Shown: positions 16,740 to 26,700, counted from the first letter of the stretch. The stretch is DNA of 53,747 nucleotides from Bacillota bacterium (GCA_023410715.1 JAEYPN010000028.1:1-53747); one strand, 5' to 3'. Numbers and translations are program-made. Notes: generated by a model from the sequence alone, not told the origin.

Positions 16740-17774
16740 CTAGCCAATTAGATATAAGTAAATTAATTTTAACGTATTCTCAATTCCCTTAACGTGTGTT
16801 CTTTCCATTCCATGTGATGCAGAAACCCCCGTTCCAATTAAAGCGCCTTTTAAATCTTTTCCTGCTCTTCTAGCTGCGCCAATATCTGAGCCATAGTAAG
16901 GGAAAATATCCACCGTATGATCAATATTATTCTTATTTGCCATATTAATTAATCTAGTGGTTAGTTCATAGTCATATGGACCACCTGAATCTTTCGCACA
17001 AATAGACACGGCAAATTCATTCCCAGCTAAATCTAAGCCAACACAACCCATGTCTAGAGTTACAAATTCTATAATATCGTTATCGACAATCGAAGCCCCA
17101 TGACCAACCTCTTCATATATTACAAAGTAAATTTTTGTATTATATTTAAAGGCTATTTTATTTTCGCTTGTGTATTTTAATAACATAAGTAATGTCACAA
17201 CTGAAGCTTTATCATCAATGAAGCGAGTTTTTAAAAATCCAGAATTGGTAACTTGAAATTTTGGTTCGTAACATACGATATCGCCATTTTCAATTCCAAG
17301 TTTTCTTACATCGCTTTCATTTTTAACAATCTCATCAAGACGAATTACCATATTATCAATTGTTCTTTCCTTAGTTCCCGCATCCTTAAAAACATGAGCG
17401 GCTGGTGATGTTGATAAAATAGTCCCAGTATAGATTCTTCCATCACGTGTATAAATTTTACAATACTCTCCATCAAGTGTTGGAACAATAGGCCCACCTA
17501 AAGCAGTGATTGTAAGTTCCCCACTTCCTGTTATTGATCTGACCATTAGACCTAAAGTATCACAGTGGGCTGATGTTGCGACTGTTTTCGTTTCATCTAA
17601 ACCTTTAATCGATACTTCTAAAGTGCCATTATTTAATGTTTTATACTCATAACCATAACTTTCAATATACTTTTTAATTAAATCAATCATCTTAAAAGTA
17701 TATCCTGTTGGTGAATCACAATTAAAAATTTCTTCAGCTATTTTCCTAAATTCTTCTAAATTAAACTCTATCAT
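16740..17774 (-). CDS. M42 family metallo-aminopeptidase
   Basis: A 344-residue cytosolic M42 peptidase (glutamyl aminopeptidase/FrvX-YsdC type). Metal and catalytic residues are seen at His70 and Asp72 (TSAHCDTLGL), the Asp187-Asp188 pair (FIDDKAS), Glu221-Glu222 (YEEVGHG), Asp241 and a C-terminal His near 322 (SASHGMERTH). It is expected to form the usual dodecameric tetrahedral assembly that trims peptides. GGAGG precedes the ATG. It leads the operon with the GH127 and SAM-fold genes, a combination with no obvious shared pathway. Confidence 0.9.
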   Translation of the reverse strand: MIEFNLEEFRKIAEEIFNCDSPTGYTFKMIDLIKKYIESYGYEYKTLNNGTLEVSIKGLDETKTVATSAHCDTLGLMVRSITGSGELTITALGGPIVPTLDGEYCKIYTRDGRIYTGTILSTSPAAHVFKDAGTKERTIDNMVIRLDEIVKNESDVRKLGIENGDIVCYEPKFQVTNSGFLKTRFIDDKASVVTLLMLLKYTSENKIAFKYNTKIYFVIYEEVGHGASIVDNDIIEFVTLDMGCVGLDLAGNEFAVSICAKDSGGPYDYELTTRLINMANKNNIDHTVDIFPYYGSDIGAARRAGKDLKGALIGTGVSASHGMERTHVKGIENTLKLIYLYLIG

Positions 17775-17795
17775 ATAAATTCCTCCGTCTTACAT

Positions 17796-17804
17796 ATTAT
17801 ACCA
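17796..17804 (-). promoter_or_regulatory. extended -10 promoter of the M42 operon
   Basis: TATGGTATAAT on the minus strand with TGG just before TATAAT (17801-17796), 22 bases before the ATG. The same string lies before trmFO. Confidence 0.6.
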
Positions 17805-17848
17805 TATTAAATTATTCTTATTTACCAAATTATCTTTTCTAACAAAAA

Positions 17849-17868
17849 AAGGCATAAGAGTATGCCTT
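17849..17868 (-). terminator. terminator of nagB
   Basis: AAGGCATA / TATGCCTT with a 4-nt loop and a following TTTTTTTG on the minus strand. Confidence 0.85.
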
Positions 17869-17879
17869 CTTGTTATCAT

Positions 17880-18599
17880 CTATAATAATGAAGCAGCTTC
17901 CTTGTCAAGAATTAAGGTTACATCATTGTGTTTTTTTAATATTGTAGCTGGAAGATCTTCGGTAATTTCACTTTCATTTATTTTTTTAATTATTTCAGCT
18001 TTAGCTAATCCTGTCGCAATTAAAACAATTTTTTTTGCTTTCATAATATCTGCTAAGCCAATGGTAATCGCATAATGCGGAACTGTTTCTAAAGAACGGA
18101 AGTATTTGGAATTTGCAACTCTTGTTGATTCATCAAGTTTAATTAATCTTGTACCACTATCAAAGCTTGTTCCTGGTTCATTGAAACCAATATGACCATT
18201 TGTACCAAGACCTATAACTAGTAAATCAGGAATGTTTTCATCATAAACCACTTGATATTTTTTAGCTCTTTCTTCTGGATGATTAGTATTAAATTTCGGA
18301 ATGTAATTAGTTTTAAATTGAATATGATCAAATAAATTTTCGCGCATAAAGTAAAGAAAACTACGATATTCATCTTCTTTTAATAAACCTACATACTCAT
18401 CAACATTCAAGGTTGTGACATTACTATAATCGCGGGCCATTTCTTTTTGGTCTTTAACAATTGACTCAAGTACACCTTTCATTGTTGCCCCACCTGAAAG
18501 GCCAATCACAGCGTCATTCTTTAGTTCAACTTCATTAATTATTAATTCCGCCGCAAGTCTTGTGGCTTCATCATAATTTTCTTTAATAATTAAATTCAT
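17880..18599 (-). CDS. nagB: glucosamine-6-phosphate deaminase
   Basis: A 239-residue enzyme converting glucosamine 6-phosphate to fructose 6-phosphate and ammonia. GLSGGATMKGVLE, the VTTLNVDEYVGL acid and GLGTNGHIGFNEPGT with the catalytic His are present; length is typical of the Bacillota form. The start at 18599 was chosen because GGAG lies 9 bases before it, while the upstream ATG at 18608 abuts that GGAG. It has its own promoter and a cre-like site, suggesting control by carbon catabolite repression. nagA is not in the window. Confidence 0.95.
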   Translation of the reverse strand: MNLIIKENYDEATRLAAELIINEVELKNDAVIGLSGGATMKGVLESIVKDQKEMARDYSNVTTLNVDEYVGLLKEDEYRSFLYFMRENLFDHIQFKTNYIPKFNTNHPEERAKKYQVVYDENIPDLLVIGLGTNGHIGFNEPGTSFDSGTRLIKLDESTRVANSKYFRSLETVPHYAITIGLADIMKAKKIVLIATGLAKAEIIKKINESEITEDLPATILKKHNDVTLILDKEAASLL

Positions 18600-18632
18600 T
18601 TCAACCATCTCCTTTTTTTCTTCTCAATACCT

Positions 18633-18660
18633 ATTATATAGATGTTTTTTAAAAATTCAA
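18633..18660 (-). promoter_or_regulatory. nagB promoter
   Basis: TTGAAT (18660-18655), 16 bases, TATAAT (18638-18633) on the minus strand, shortly before the nagB ribosome site. Confidence 0.6.
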
Positions 18661-18689
18661 GCCTTTTCATAAAAATAAAATAAATTTTT

Positions 18690-18703
18690 TCAAGCGCTTT
18701 CTT
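18690..18703. promoter_or_regulatory. cre-like site upstream of nagB
   Basis: Minus strand AAGAAAGCGCTTGA resembles the CcpA cre consensus WTGNAARCGNWWNCA around the central AGCGCT. It lies about 30 bases upstream of the nagB -35. Confidence 0.35.
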
Positions 18704-18711
18704 TTTTAGAT

Positions 18712-19176
18712 TTATTTGTGGTATGGTTCGTTATTTAGAATCCTAAAACTCCTGTAAATTTGTTCAAGTAACATAAGTCGCATTAACATATGAGGAAACG
18801 TTAAATCAGAAAAGCTTAAATGAAAATTAGCTTTTTTAATAATAGAATCACTTAAGCCTAATGAACCACCAACAATAAAGGTAATGCTCGATGAATTATA
18901 TGTCTTAACCTTATCAATTAATTCACTAAATTTAACACTATCTAATTTCTCGCCTTTTATTTCTAAAGTAATGATATAATCATCCTTTAAATATTTTTCA
19001 AGTCTCTCTCCTTCTTTTTCTTTTACTATTTTACTATCTACGCCCTCAGTTTTTTCATCTTGAACTTCAATGATCTCTAAATGGCAGTATTTTTCAAGCC
19101 TTTTTTTGTATTCATTTATTCCATCAACTAAATATTTTTCTTTAATTTTTCCAACTGTTAATAATCTAATATTCAT
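18712..19176 (-). CDS. rlmH: 23S rRNA pseudouridine-1915 N3-methyltransferase
   Basis: A 154-residue SPOUT methyltransferase. The SAM-binding trefoil knot shows as FIVGGSLGLSDSII and FPHMLMRLMLLEQIYRSF, ending in the conserved NNEPYHK. The start overlaps xerC by 4 bases, so it is the third gene of trmFO-xerC-rlmH. It modifies helix 69 of 23S rRNA in assembled 70S ribosomes. Confidence 0.97.
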   Translation of the reverse strand: MNIRLLTVGKIKEKYLVDGINEYKKRLEKYCHLEIIEVQDEKTEGVDSKIVKEKEGERLEKYLKDDYIITLEIKGEKLDSVKFSELIDKVKTYNSSSITFIVGGSLGLSDSIIKKANFHLSFSDLTFPHMLMRLMLLEQIYRSFRILNNEPYHK

Positions 19177-20084
19177 TTTTTTAACCCTGCGTGTGGATGA
19201 GCTTTAAAATAGACTTCTTCTAAGTGCTCTTTTGATATTTTTGTATAAATTTGCGTCGTTGATAAATTCTCATGACCTAAAAGCTCTTGGACCATTCTAA
19301 TATCCATGCCATTGTTAAGTAAATGCGTCGCAAGCGAATGTCTAAAAGTATGAGGTGTCATCTTTAATCCTAAGGCACTATCATCTAGTACCTGATTTAA
19401 GATATCTCTAATACCTCTTGTAGTAAGGTGTGTTCCCTTAAAATTTAAAAAAACATAATTTTCATCTTTTAAATCATTGTGGCTCTTTAGGACGGGACGG
19501 CTTAAAACTAAATAATCTTTTAAAACTTCAATTACACTTTCATTTAATGGAACAATCCTGTCTTTTGAGCCCTTACCGTGAATCGTCATTCTAAAAGAAG
19601 AAAAACTAATATCATTAATCTTTAAATTACTTAGTTCACTAACACGAAGTCCACAAGCATAGGCAATTTCAAATAGGGCTCTATTTCTTTTACCAAGCGT
19701 TGAATCAGTTTTAATTGAATCAAGTAATAAGTCGATCTCATCTTGATAAACAAACTTAGGAAGAGTTTTAGGAATTTTAGGTAAAATGACATTATCAAAA
19801 GGATTTTTATTAACCATTTTTTCTTTTTGTAAATAGTTATACATCGATTTTAAACCACTAATTTTTCTAGCAATTGATTTTGGTGAATAATTTGAGTGTA
19901 AGGATGAAATGTAATATTTTACGACCCTATCACTTAAATATTCCATTGTTCCTAAATCCTCTTTTTGTAAAAAGCTCGTTAATGTTTCAATGTCTTCTAA
20001 ATACGCAGTTATGGTATTTTCTGAATACATTTTTTCATCACGTAAATAGTTAATAAACTCCTTAATCATTTCCTGATTAGTCAC
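19173..20084 (-). CDS. xerC: tyrosine recombinase XerC
   Basis: A 303-residue site-specific recombinase that resolves chromosome dimers at dif. An N-terminal SAM-like core-binding domain (about 1-90) is followed by the catalytic domain with Arg147, Lys171, His245, Arg248, His271 and Tyr280 all in place. The trmFO-xerC order is that of Bacillota chromosomes, which favours the housekeeping XerC over a phage integrase. It shares one base with the end of trmFO. Confidence 0.93.
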   Translation of the reverse strand: MTNQEMIKEFINYLRDEKMYSENTITAYLEDIETLTSFLQKEDLGTMEYLSDRVVKYYISSLHSNYSPKSIARKISGLKSMYNYLQKEKMVNKNPFDNVILPKIPKTLPKFVYQDEIDLLLDSIKTDSTLGKRNRALFEIAYACGLRVSELSNLKINDISFSSFRMTIHGKGSKDRIVPLNESVIEVLKDYLVLSRPVLKSHNDLKDENYVFLNFKGTHLTTRGIRDILNQVLDDSALGLKMTPHTFRHSLATHLLNNGMDIRMVQELLGHENLSTTQIYTKISKEHLEEVYFKAHPHAGLKK

Positions 20085-21376
20085 TATATCACTTCCTGAA
20101 TTTTCTTAATTGCATCTAGTGCTCTTTCTACGTATTTTTCTTTTCTATTTGTTTTTTTAACATCAAAATTAAGTGGTGTAAAAATCCCAAAATTAATATT
20201 CATTGGTTGGAATGTTTCACTTTCTGCATGGGAAATATAATGGGCATGAATTCCAATTGCTGATTCAACTGGAAACTTAATTAGAGGTTCGCCATTAAAT
20301 AGTTTTGCCATGTTAATACCAGCAACAAGTCCTGATGCGGTTGATTCAACATATCCTTCGACACCACTTAATTGTCCCGCAATAAATAAGTCTTCTCTTT
20401 TTCTAGTTTGATAATACTCATTAATAGTTAATGGCGCATTAATAAAAGTATTTCTGTGCATTACACCATATCTTACAATATTAGCCTTCTCTAAGCCAGG
20501 AATCATCTGAATTATTTTCTTTTGGGCAGAAAAAGTTAAGTGAGTTTGGAAACCAACAATATTAAATAAAGTTCTTTCTTGATTTTCACTTCTTAGCTGG
20601 CATACAGCGTATGGTTTTACACCATTAAATGTTAAACCCATTGGTTTCATTGGGCCAAAAAGAAGCGTTTTTTCACCACGTTTGGCCATTTCTTCAAAAG
20701 GCATACAACCTTCAAATACTTTAAATTCAAAATCCTTAGGTGTTACAACATCAGCGCTTATTAGTTCTTTATACCATGCTTCAAATTCTTCTTTAGTAAA
20801 TGGACAATTTAAGTAAGCAGGCTCGCCTTTATCATAACGACTTTTTAAGAATACCTTGTTATAATCAATTGATGAAGCCGTAATAATTGGCGCTGCGGCA
20901 TCAAAAAAGTATAAATAATCAGTGCCTAAAAAATCTGCTAACTTTTCACTCAAAAGATCACTTGTAAGTGGGCCAGTCGCAAGTATCACATATCCATCCA
21001 TGATCTCAGTTACTTCTTTATCGATAACTTCAATATAAGGATTATTTCTAATCTCATCAGTAATATATTTACTAAATAAATCCCTATCGACAGCTAAAGA
21101 TGAGCCAGCTAAAACTTTAGTTTCATCTGCAGCTCTTAAAATAAGCGAATCAAGCATTCTAAGTTCTTCTTTTAAGAGCCCGACTGCGTTGTGAATGTCA
21201 TCACTTCTAAAAGAATTTGAACACACAAGTTCTGAAAATAAATCGCTTTTATGGGCAGGTGATTTCTTTTCTTTTTTCATTTCATATAATTTTACTTTTA
21301 TATGGCGCTTTGCTAGCTGATAACTTGCTTCACAACCTGCTAGTCCCGCTCCAATTACATTAACGTATTTTTCCAT
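20084..21376 (-). CDS. trmFO: methylenetetrahydrofolate--tRNA-(uracil-5-)-methyltransferase
   Basis: A 430-residue folate/FAD-dependent enzyme making ribothymidine 54 in the tRNA T loop. The FAD fingerprint GAGLAGCEAS lies at the N-terminus; SELVCSNSFRSDD and, later, VCQLRSENQ carry the two Cys used in catalysis. Length is typical. It heads the operon with xerC and rlmH, from a promoter immediately beyond the terminator of the LysM gene. Confidence 0.97.
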   Translation of the reverse strand: MEKYVNVIGAGLAGCEASYQLAKRHIKVKLYEMKKEKKSPAHKSDLFSELVCSNSFRSDDIHNAVGLLKEELRMLDSLILRAADETKVLAGSSLAVDRDLFSKYITDEIRNNPYIEVIDKEVTEIMDGYVILATGPLTSDLLSEKLADFLGTDYLYFFDAAAPIITASSIDYNKVFLKSRYDKGEPAYLNCPFTKEEFEAWYKELISADVVTPKDFEFKVFEGCMPFEEMAKRGEKTLLFGPMKPMGLTFNGVKPYAVCQLRSENQERTLFNIVGFQTHLTFSAQKKIIQMIPGLEKANIVRYGVMHRNTFINAPLTINEYYQTRKREDLFIAGQLSGVEGYVESTASGLVAGINMAKLFNGEPLIKFPVESAIGIHAHYISHAESETFQPMNINFGIFTPLNFDVKKTNRKEKYVERALDAIKKIQEVI

Positions 21377-21394
21377 ATTTAAAACCTCGTAAAT

Positions 21395-21403
21395 ATTATA
21401 CCA
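21395..21403 (-). promoter_or_regulatory. extended -10 promoter of trmFO
   Basis: TATGGTATAAT on the minus strand (TATAAT 21400-21395), 19 bases before the ATG. Confidence 0.6.
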
Positions 21404-21415
21404 TAAGTAGAAAAA

Positions 21416-21435
21416 ATACGAAGTATTCTTCGTAT
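21416..21435 (-). terminator. terminator of the LysM gene
   Basis: ATACGAAG / CTTCGTAT with a 4-nt loop, followed by TTTTTC on the minus strand. It starts at the last base of the LysM stop codon. Confidence 0.85.
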
Positions 21436-21899
21436 TAAATGTTAATGAATGATCCTGGCTTTAACCAGTTTTTTTGATTCCTTTTAATTAAAGTTATTGC
21501 ATCGATATCGCATCTTTCTAAGAAACTTTCTACCGTGTCACTTTCTTTAACAACACAAATATTTGGCATGTTTCTTACTTCATAAATATTGATATTTTGA
21601 TTTGGAGCTAACATTAAATTATATAAACTATTATATCGTAAAATATAGTATGGAGAAATTCTATACTTTTCAGCAATGGATGCAATCGTATCTCCTGGTT
21701 TGGTCGTATAAGCTGTAAACTTAACTCCTTCTTTTGTCATATTTGGAACCATCATATTCTGATTTTCTTTGATAACCATCTTATCTAAATCGTTACTACC
21801 CATAAGTTCATCAGCGGTTTGTTTATATTTTTGGGCAATGTTTGTGATTGTGTCGCTGTCTTTAACTAGATGGTTTAAAAAATCCATTTCTTTTGTCAT
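21435..21899 (-). CDS. LysM-repeat protein
   Basis: A 154-residue protein of three LysM-like units: about 9-52 (VKDSDTITNIAQKYKQTADEL), 61-107 (TTKPGDTIASIAEKYRISPYYI), and a diverged third at 113-154 (VKESDTVESFLERCDI). There is no signal peptide or membrane segment, unlike typical cell-wall LysM proteins, so it may be cytosolic, similar to the spore-coat/YkuD-lacking LysM proteins, or exported by another route. It is the last gene of the SNF2-Hpt-GH13 operon. Its ribosome site (AGGTG) lies in the 3' arm of a hairpin. Confidence 0.75.
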   Translation of the reverse strand: MTKEMDFLNHLVKDSDTITNIAQKYKQTADELMGSNDLDKMVIKENQNMMVPNMTKEGVKFTAYTTKPGDTIASIAEKYRISPYYILRYNSLYNLMLAPNQNINIYEVRNMPNICVVKESDTVESFLERCDIDAITLIKRNQKNWLKPGSFINI

Positions 21900-21905
21900 A
21901 AAAAC

Positions 21906-21929
21906 ACCTCACAATATAATATGTGAGGT
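21906..21929 (-). promoter_or_regulatory. hairpin covering the LysM ribosome site
   Basis: ACCTCACA / TGTGAGGT (8 bp, 8-nt loop). On the minus strand the 3' arm holds the AGGTG Shine-Dalgarno 7 bases before the ATG, and TTTTT follows it. It may sequester the ribosome site, act as a partial terminator after the GH13 gene, or do both. Confidence 0.55.
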
Positions 21930-21950
21930 TTAGGTTTTTGTTCCTTGTCC

Positions 21951-23231
21951 TTAATTATTACTAATTAAAATGACTGGTAAAAGAAGGTTAATTTCATCAT
22001 CTAGAAAGATTTCTTGTTCATCTAAGTAACTATAGAATTTTCCATTTAATGAAGTCTTTACTCTTTCTTTAATACCTGATAAATTAAAGAAAGAAATAAT
22101 AAGCATATTTTTATATTCCCAAGTTACTTTAATAACATTAGCTGATAATTTATCAACATTCCATACTCCATAAGCAAAAATTTTTTCTTTTTTCAGCTTT
22201 GCAAGTTTTTTAATAAAGTCACTAATATCTTTAGTATCTCTTCTAAAGACATCTTTTTCAAATAAATTTATTTGTTTAGTGGCTAAGAATTCACCACCAT
22301 TATACATCATAAAGGCGCCCTTTTCTAAAAAACCAAAAGCGTACCAGTTAATTATTTTATTATAGTCACCACCCACAAGATTTGCAAATCGACCATAATC
22401 ATGGTTTTCTAAGTTATGTAATTTAACATAGTTTTTAGGGTAAATATATTCCTGATTTTTTAACATCAGTAAATAATTATCAATTGATTCATCGCCTTTT
22501 AAAAAGCTTTCAAAATAAGGCTGAATATCATAATCATAGTTCATATCAAAAAATTGATAAATCTCTGATTCAGAATGTGCTTCATAGCCTAAATCACGCA
22601 AATATTTAATAAAGCCCCCATGAACAGCTTCTGCTAAAAAAATAATGTCTTTATTTATTTTACGAACCTCAGTTATTGAATGCTCCCAAAACTTTAAAGG
22701 AACAAGAGATGCCACATCACACCTAAAACCATCAACGCCCATCTTAGCATAATATACTAAAACATTTGTTAGTTCTTTATAAACTCCATCTTGGCTAAAA
22801 TCGATATCACAGATATCCCACCAGTCACCAACTCTATTTGCGACTTCTCCTTTTTCATTATGATAAATCCAGTTCTCGTGTTCGGCTAAAATCTTAGAAT
22901 CACGAGATGTATGATTAAAAACAATATCCATCATAATTTTCATACCATTATCGTGAGTAGCCTTAATTAATGATTTAAAATCATTAATGGTACCTAAATC
23001 AGGAGATACTTCATAGTAATCCTTAATTGAATATGGACTACCATAAGTTCCTTTTCTGTCTTTTTTGCCAATTGGGTGGATTGGGAGTAAATAAATTACA
23101 TCGACACCTAAATCTTTAATGCGTAGTAAGTCATTTTCAACTGCTTTTAATGTTCCATCAAGTGAATAATTTCTTACAAATATCTGGTATATAAAAAGAT
23201 TACGCAATGTTTCCTTTGTTGTTAAAGCCAT
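21951..23231 (-). CDS. GH13 alpha-amylase family glycosidase, cytosolic
   Basis: A 426-residue (beta/alpha)8 enzyme of family GH13. The four conserved regions are MDIVFNHTSRD (101-111), DGFRCDVASL with nucleophile Asp172, IFLAEAV with acid/base Glu201, and LENHD with Asp278. It is short: the B-domain is small and the C-terminal beta domain is about 70 residues. There is no signal peptide, so it degrades imported maltodextrin or stored glycogen. Exact specificity cannot be read from the sequence. The gene sits between the Hpt-like and LysM genes. Confidence 0.88.
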   Translation of the reverse strand: MALTTKETLRNLFIYQIFVRNYSLDGTLKAVENDLLRIKDLGVDVIYLLPIHPIGKKDRKGTYGSPYSIKDYYEVSPDLGTINDFKSLIKATHDNGMKIMMDIVFNHTSRDSKILAEHENWIYHNEKGEVANRVGDWWDICDIDFSQDGVYKELTNVLVYYAKMGVDGFRCDVASLVPLKFWEHSITEVRKINKDIIFLAEAVHGGFIKYLRDLGYEAHSESEIYQFFDMNYDYDIQPYFESFLKGDESIDNYLLMLKNQEYIYPKNYVKLHNLENHDYGRFANLVGGDYNKIINWYAFGFLEKGAFMMYNGGEFLATKQINLFEKDVFRRDTKDISDFIKKLAKLKKEKIFAYGVWNVDKLSANVIKVTWEYKNMLIISFFNLSGIKERVKTSLNGKFYSYLDEQEIFLDDEINLLLPVILISNN

Positions 23232-23232
23232 T

Positions 23233-23790
23233 TTAGTTCCCCTTACTATATTTTTCTAATTCGTCATAAACATGTTTAAATACTTCATTATAAAAACTTA
23301 AAAATGAACTTTTTTTATAATATTCTTCTTTCATTCCGTGCATAGTTACGGTATATAAAATTAAAGATCCTAAATTTAAAGATATTCCTTTTAGAGAATG
23401 GGTAAAAAGTAGATATGCATCTATTGAATCATTAAATTTATTAATGATTTCATCATAATACTCTTTCGTTGAAGACAAAAAGGATGAAACAACTTTCTTA
23501 TAAATAAAATCCATTCCCCCCATTGTTTCAATTCCCTTTTCTTTTTCAACATAAACTAATTTTAACTTTTTTAAAATCTCAAATTCATCCCCACTTAAGA
23601 TTTCTAAATTATTTAATTTAGCTTCAGCTTCACTTATGAATACTAGTGAATCTAAAGATAATTCTTCATTAATTTTGGCTTGTTCTAAAGCTTTATCTAA
23701 AGTTTCATATTCTTCTTTCTTAAGTAAACAAAAATTTCCATACTCATTAAAGTTAAAATTGCTAAAATTTAAATCTACAAAATAAGTCAT
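23233..23790 (-). CDS. Hpt-like domain protein
   Basis: A 185-residue protein without a known name. Residues about 93-160 read like a histidine phosphotransfer domain: an amphipathic helix (YKKVVSSFLSSTKEYYDEI), then THSLKGISLNLGS with His131 in the position of the phosphorylated His of the HxLKG motif. The first 85 residues may be a separate alpha/beta domain. The ATG at 23790 was chosen over the GTG at 23793; AGGAGG lies 7 bases upstream and the ATG shares one base with the SNF2 stop. No sensor kinase or response regulator is nearby, so phosphotransfer is only inferred. Confidence 0.5.
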   Translation of the reverse strand: MTYFVDLNFSNFNFNEYGNFCLLKKEEYETLDKALEQAKINEELSLDSLVFISEAEAKLNNLEILSGDEFEILKKLKLVYVEKEKGIETMGGMDFIYKKVVSSFLSSTKEYYDEIINKFNDSIDAYLLFTHSLKGISLNLGSLILYTVTMHGMKEEYYKKSSFLSFYNEVFKHVYDELEKYSKGN

Positions 23791-26700
23791 CACTTATCCT
23801 CCTCAAGCAAACTATAAAGTTCGTCCGTTGTTAAATTATTTAATACATCAGTGTTTTCTTCAAACATCTGATTGAATAATTCTTTTTTCTTTTCCTGGAT
23901 ATTTAAAACTTTCTCTTCAATTGAATCTTTGACAATAAGTTTTAAGACTGTGACCTTGTTTTTTTGGCCAATCCGGTGCGTTCTATCAGTTGCTTGATTT
24001 TCAACTGAGAAATTCCACCATGGATCAAAGTGGATGACGTAATCAGCTGAAGTTAGATTTAAGCCAACCCCACCAGCTTTAAGGCTGATTAAGAAAACTA
24101 AAGGTTCATCTGATTCATTAAATTCATTGACAATATCTAAACGAATATTTGTCTTTGTATCACCAGTGAGCACTTTATAATTTATTTCAAGATTATCTAA
24201 TTCTTCCCTTATTAATTCAAGCATTGATGTAAACTGTGAAAATAACAAGACTTTATGATTAGAATGAATAATTTCTTTAACTTTTTCAATAGCTAAATCA
24301 AATTTTGCACTATTCCCAGTATAATCATTTAAAAATAGTTTGGGATGACATACAGCTTGACGAAGTCTTGTCAGAAGTTGAAAGATTAATAATTTATCAG
24401 TTCCTGCATTACTTTTGAGTTTTTCTCTTGCCTCAAATAACATGGCCTGATATAACTTCTTCTGATTTTCATCCATATTAGCATATAAAACCTGTTCTGT
24501 TTTTTCTGGTAATTCCTTTAATACTTCTTTTTTTCTTCGTCTTAAGATAAATGGTGAAATAATTTTAATTAACTTATCCATTTTTTCTTTATTACCATTT
24601 TTTATAATATCTAATTCAAAGTTATTTTTAAAGCTTGGATAACTCTTTAAATAATTTGGTAAAATATAATCAAAAATACTCCATAGATCAGCAAGCGAAT
24701 TTTCAAGCGGTGTCCCTGTTAAGGCAAACTTTACAGAAGCATTTATTCTTTTTACTGATTTGGCATTTAATGTATTAAAGTTTTTAATATTTTGTGCTTC
24801 ATCAATAATCACATAATGAAAAAATTTCGAGTGATATGCTTCTATATCTTTTCTAATTAAATCATATGAGGTAATGATGACATTAACTGATTTATCAATT
24901 TCCGCAATTGTAGCCATTCTTTCACTAAAATTACCAACAATTGCTAAAACATTTAAATTTGTAAATTTTTTAATTTCTGAAACCCAGTTATAAACTAATG
25001 ATGCCGGGGTAATTACTAAGGATGGAATACCTGATTTATCCATCTTTAATAAAGAAATGGTTTCAAGTGTTTTACCAAGTCCCATATCATCAGCTAAGAT
25101 TCCTCCAAGTTCATATTTAGACATCGTCATTAGCCATTTAAATGCATCCTTTTGATAATCACGCATAATCTTATCTAAATCATCATCTAAAGGAAATTCA
25201 TTGTTCTGATAATGAATAACTTTATCAATAAAGTCATTAAAATCTGATGATTCATTAGACTTTATTAAATGATTTTTTAATTCTAAACCAATATAATTAG
25301 GAACAATGGCTGATTTAGTCGTATCCGTTGGCATAAATGAGGTTAGTTCCACAACTTCATCAATTTCTTTTATATTTTCGTCAATTCTTAAAACAGAACC
25401 ATCCTTTAATAAGTGATAATTTTTATTACTTCGATATGATTTTAAAACATCTTTTAATTCACTTAATGGGAAGTCAAAATCATTATAAAGAATTTCGAGT
25501 AAATTATTTTCAAATCTAACCCCAACCATACCTGATTCAATGCGTCTAACTTTAAAGTTATTAAACGATTCCGAAACAAAGACAGTCGCTTCCTTTTGTA
25601 ATAGTTCAACTTTATTATATTGCATGAATTCAATCATTTTATTATCATCTTTAATCGCATAATAATCAAGGGCTTTGACAAAACCTAAATCATAAAGCTT
25701 GTCCATAAATTCATTTTCTAAATATTCATTGGTTATGATGCCATTTTTAATTGCTTCATCTTTAATTATTCCATCATAATAAAATTCCACTTGTGCTTTT
25801 AGAATTGCGTTATTATAATCAAGATAAACTTTTATTTTTAGATCAGCAATTGTATTTAACGCAATTAACGCATCTAAATTTTTTATTTCAATTTCATCTT
25901 TAATTTTCGGATATACATAAAGGAAAAAGGTTTGAATGTTATCACTATTAAAATAAGTACTATTAGTTAATGAGTATTCAATAAAAGAGACAAATAATTC
26001 TTCTTTTTCGTTTAAGTCAACTAGAAATGCATCGTTAATTAAATATTTAGTATTATTTATTGAAATATATTTATATCTTTCAAAATTATCAATTTTTAAT
26101 TCTTGATTTTGATAAACAAACTTAAATTTAGGAACTTCCTTAGTATAACGAACAGAAAAGTTTTCATCATCAATCACTATATTAATTATTTCATCTTTTA
26201 AAATGGTAATTAATTTTTTAAATGAGTACTCATTTAGCCTTAAATAACGAAAATCATTATAGTCGTATTCATTTATAAATGGACAATATTCCTTTAAATA
26301 ATTAATTATTTTTTGTGATGACGAGGTAAAATAAAAATAATCATGCTTTAATTCTAATTCTTTTCCATAGCGAAAAATGTCATTATATTGAATACGTGTC
26401 AAAAATTCTTTAATATTCTTGATAATATACTTTTTTTCTCGTCCAATTTTAAATTCGACAATTGCTTCATTTTTTATTAACGAGTAAAAAATCGTTGGAA
26501 TAATTTCCATATCCCCGATTTTATTCGTTCTTTCTATTTTAATATAATTTTTTAATAAATTTATCTCATTTGTTTTAAAATCTTTAACCTTATCTACAAG
26601 CGCAACTATGTGTTTACATGCCCCATCATATGTTTCATAAGCTAGGCATGTACATGAATAATTAATAACATCGCCTAAATTATTGGTTGTTAAACGAACA

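Noticed and set aside
19173..20084. Phage integrase marking an integrated element
   Set aside because: It lies between trmFO and rlmH with coupled ends and has XerC length and motifs, so it is housekeeping.
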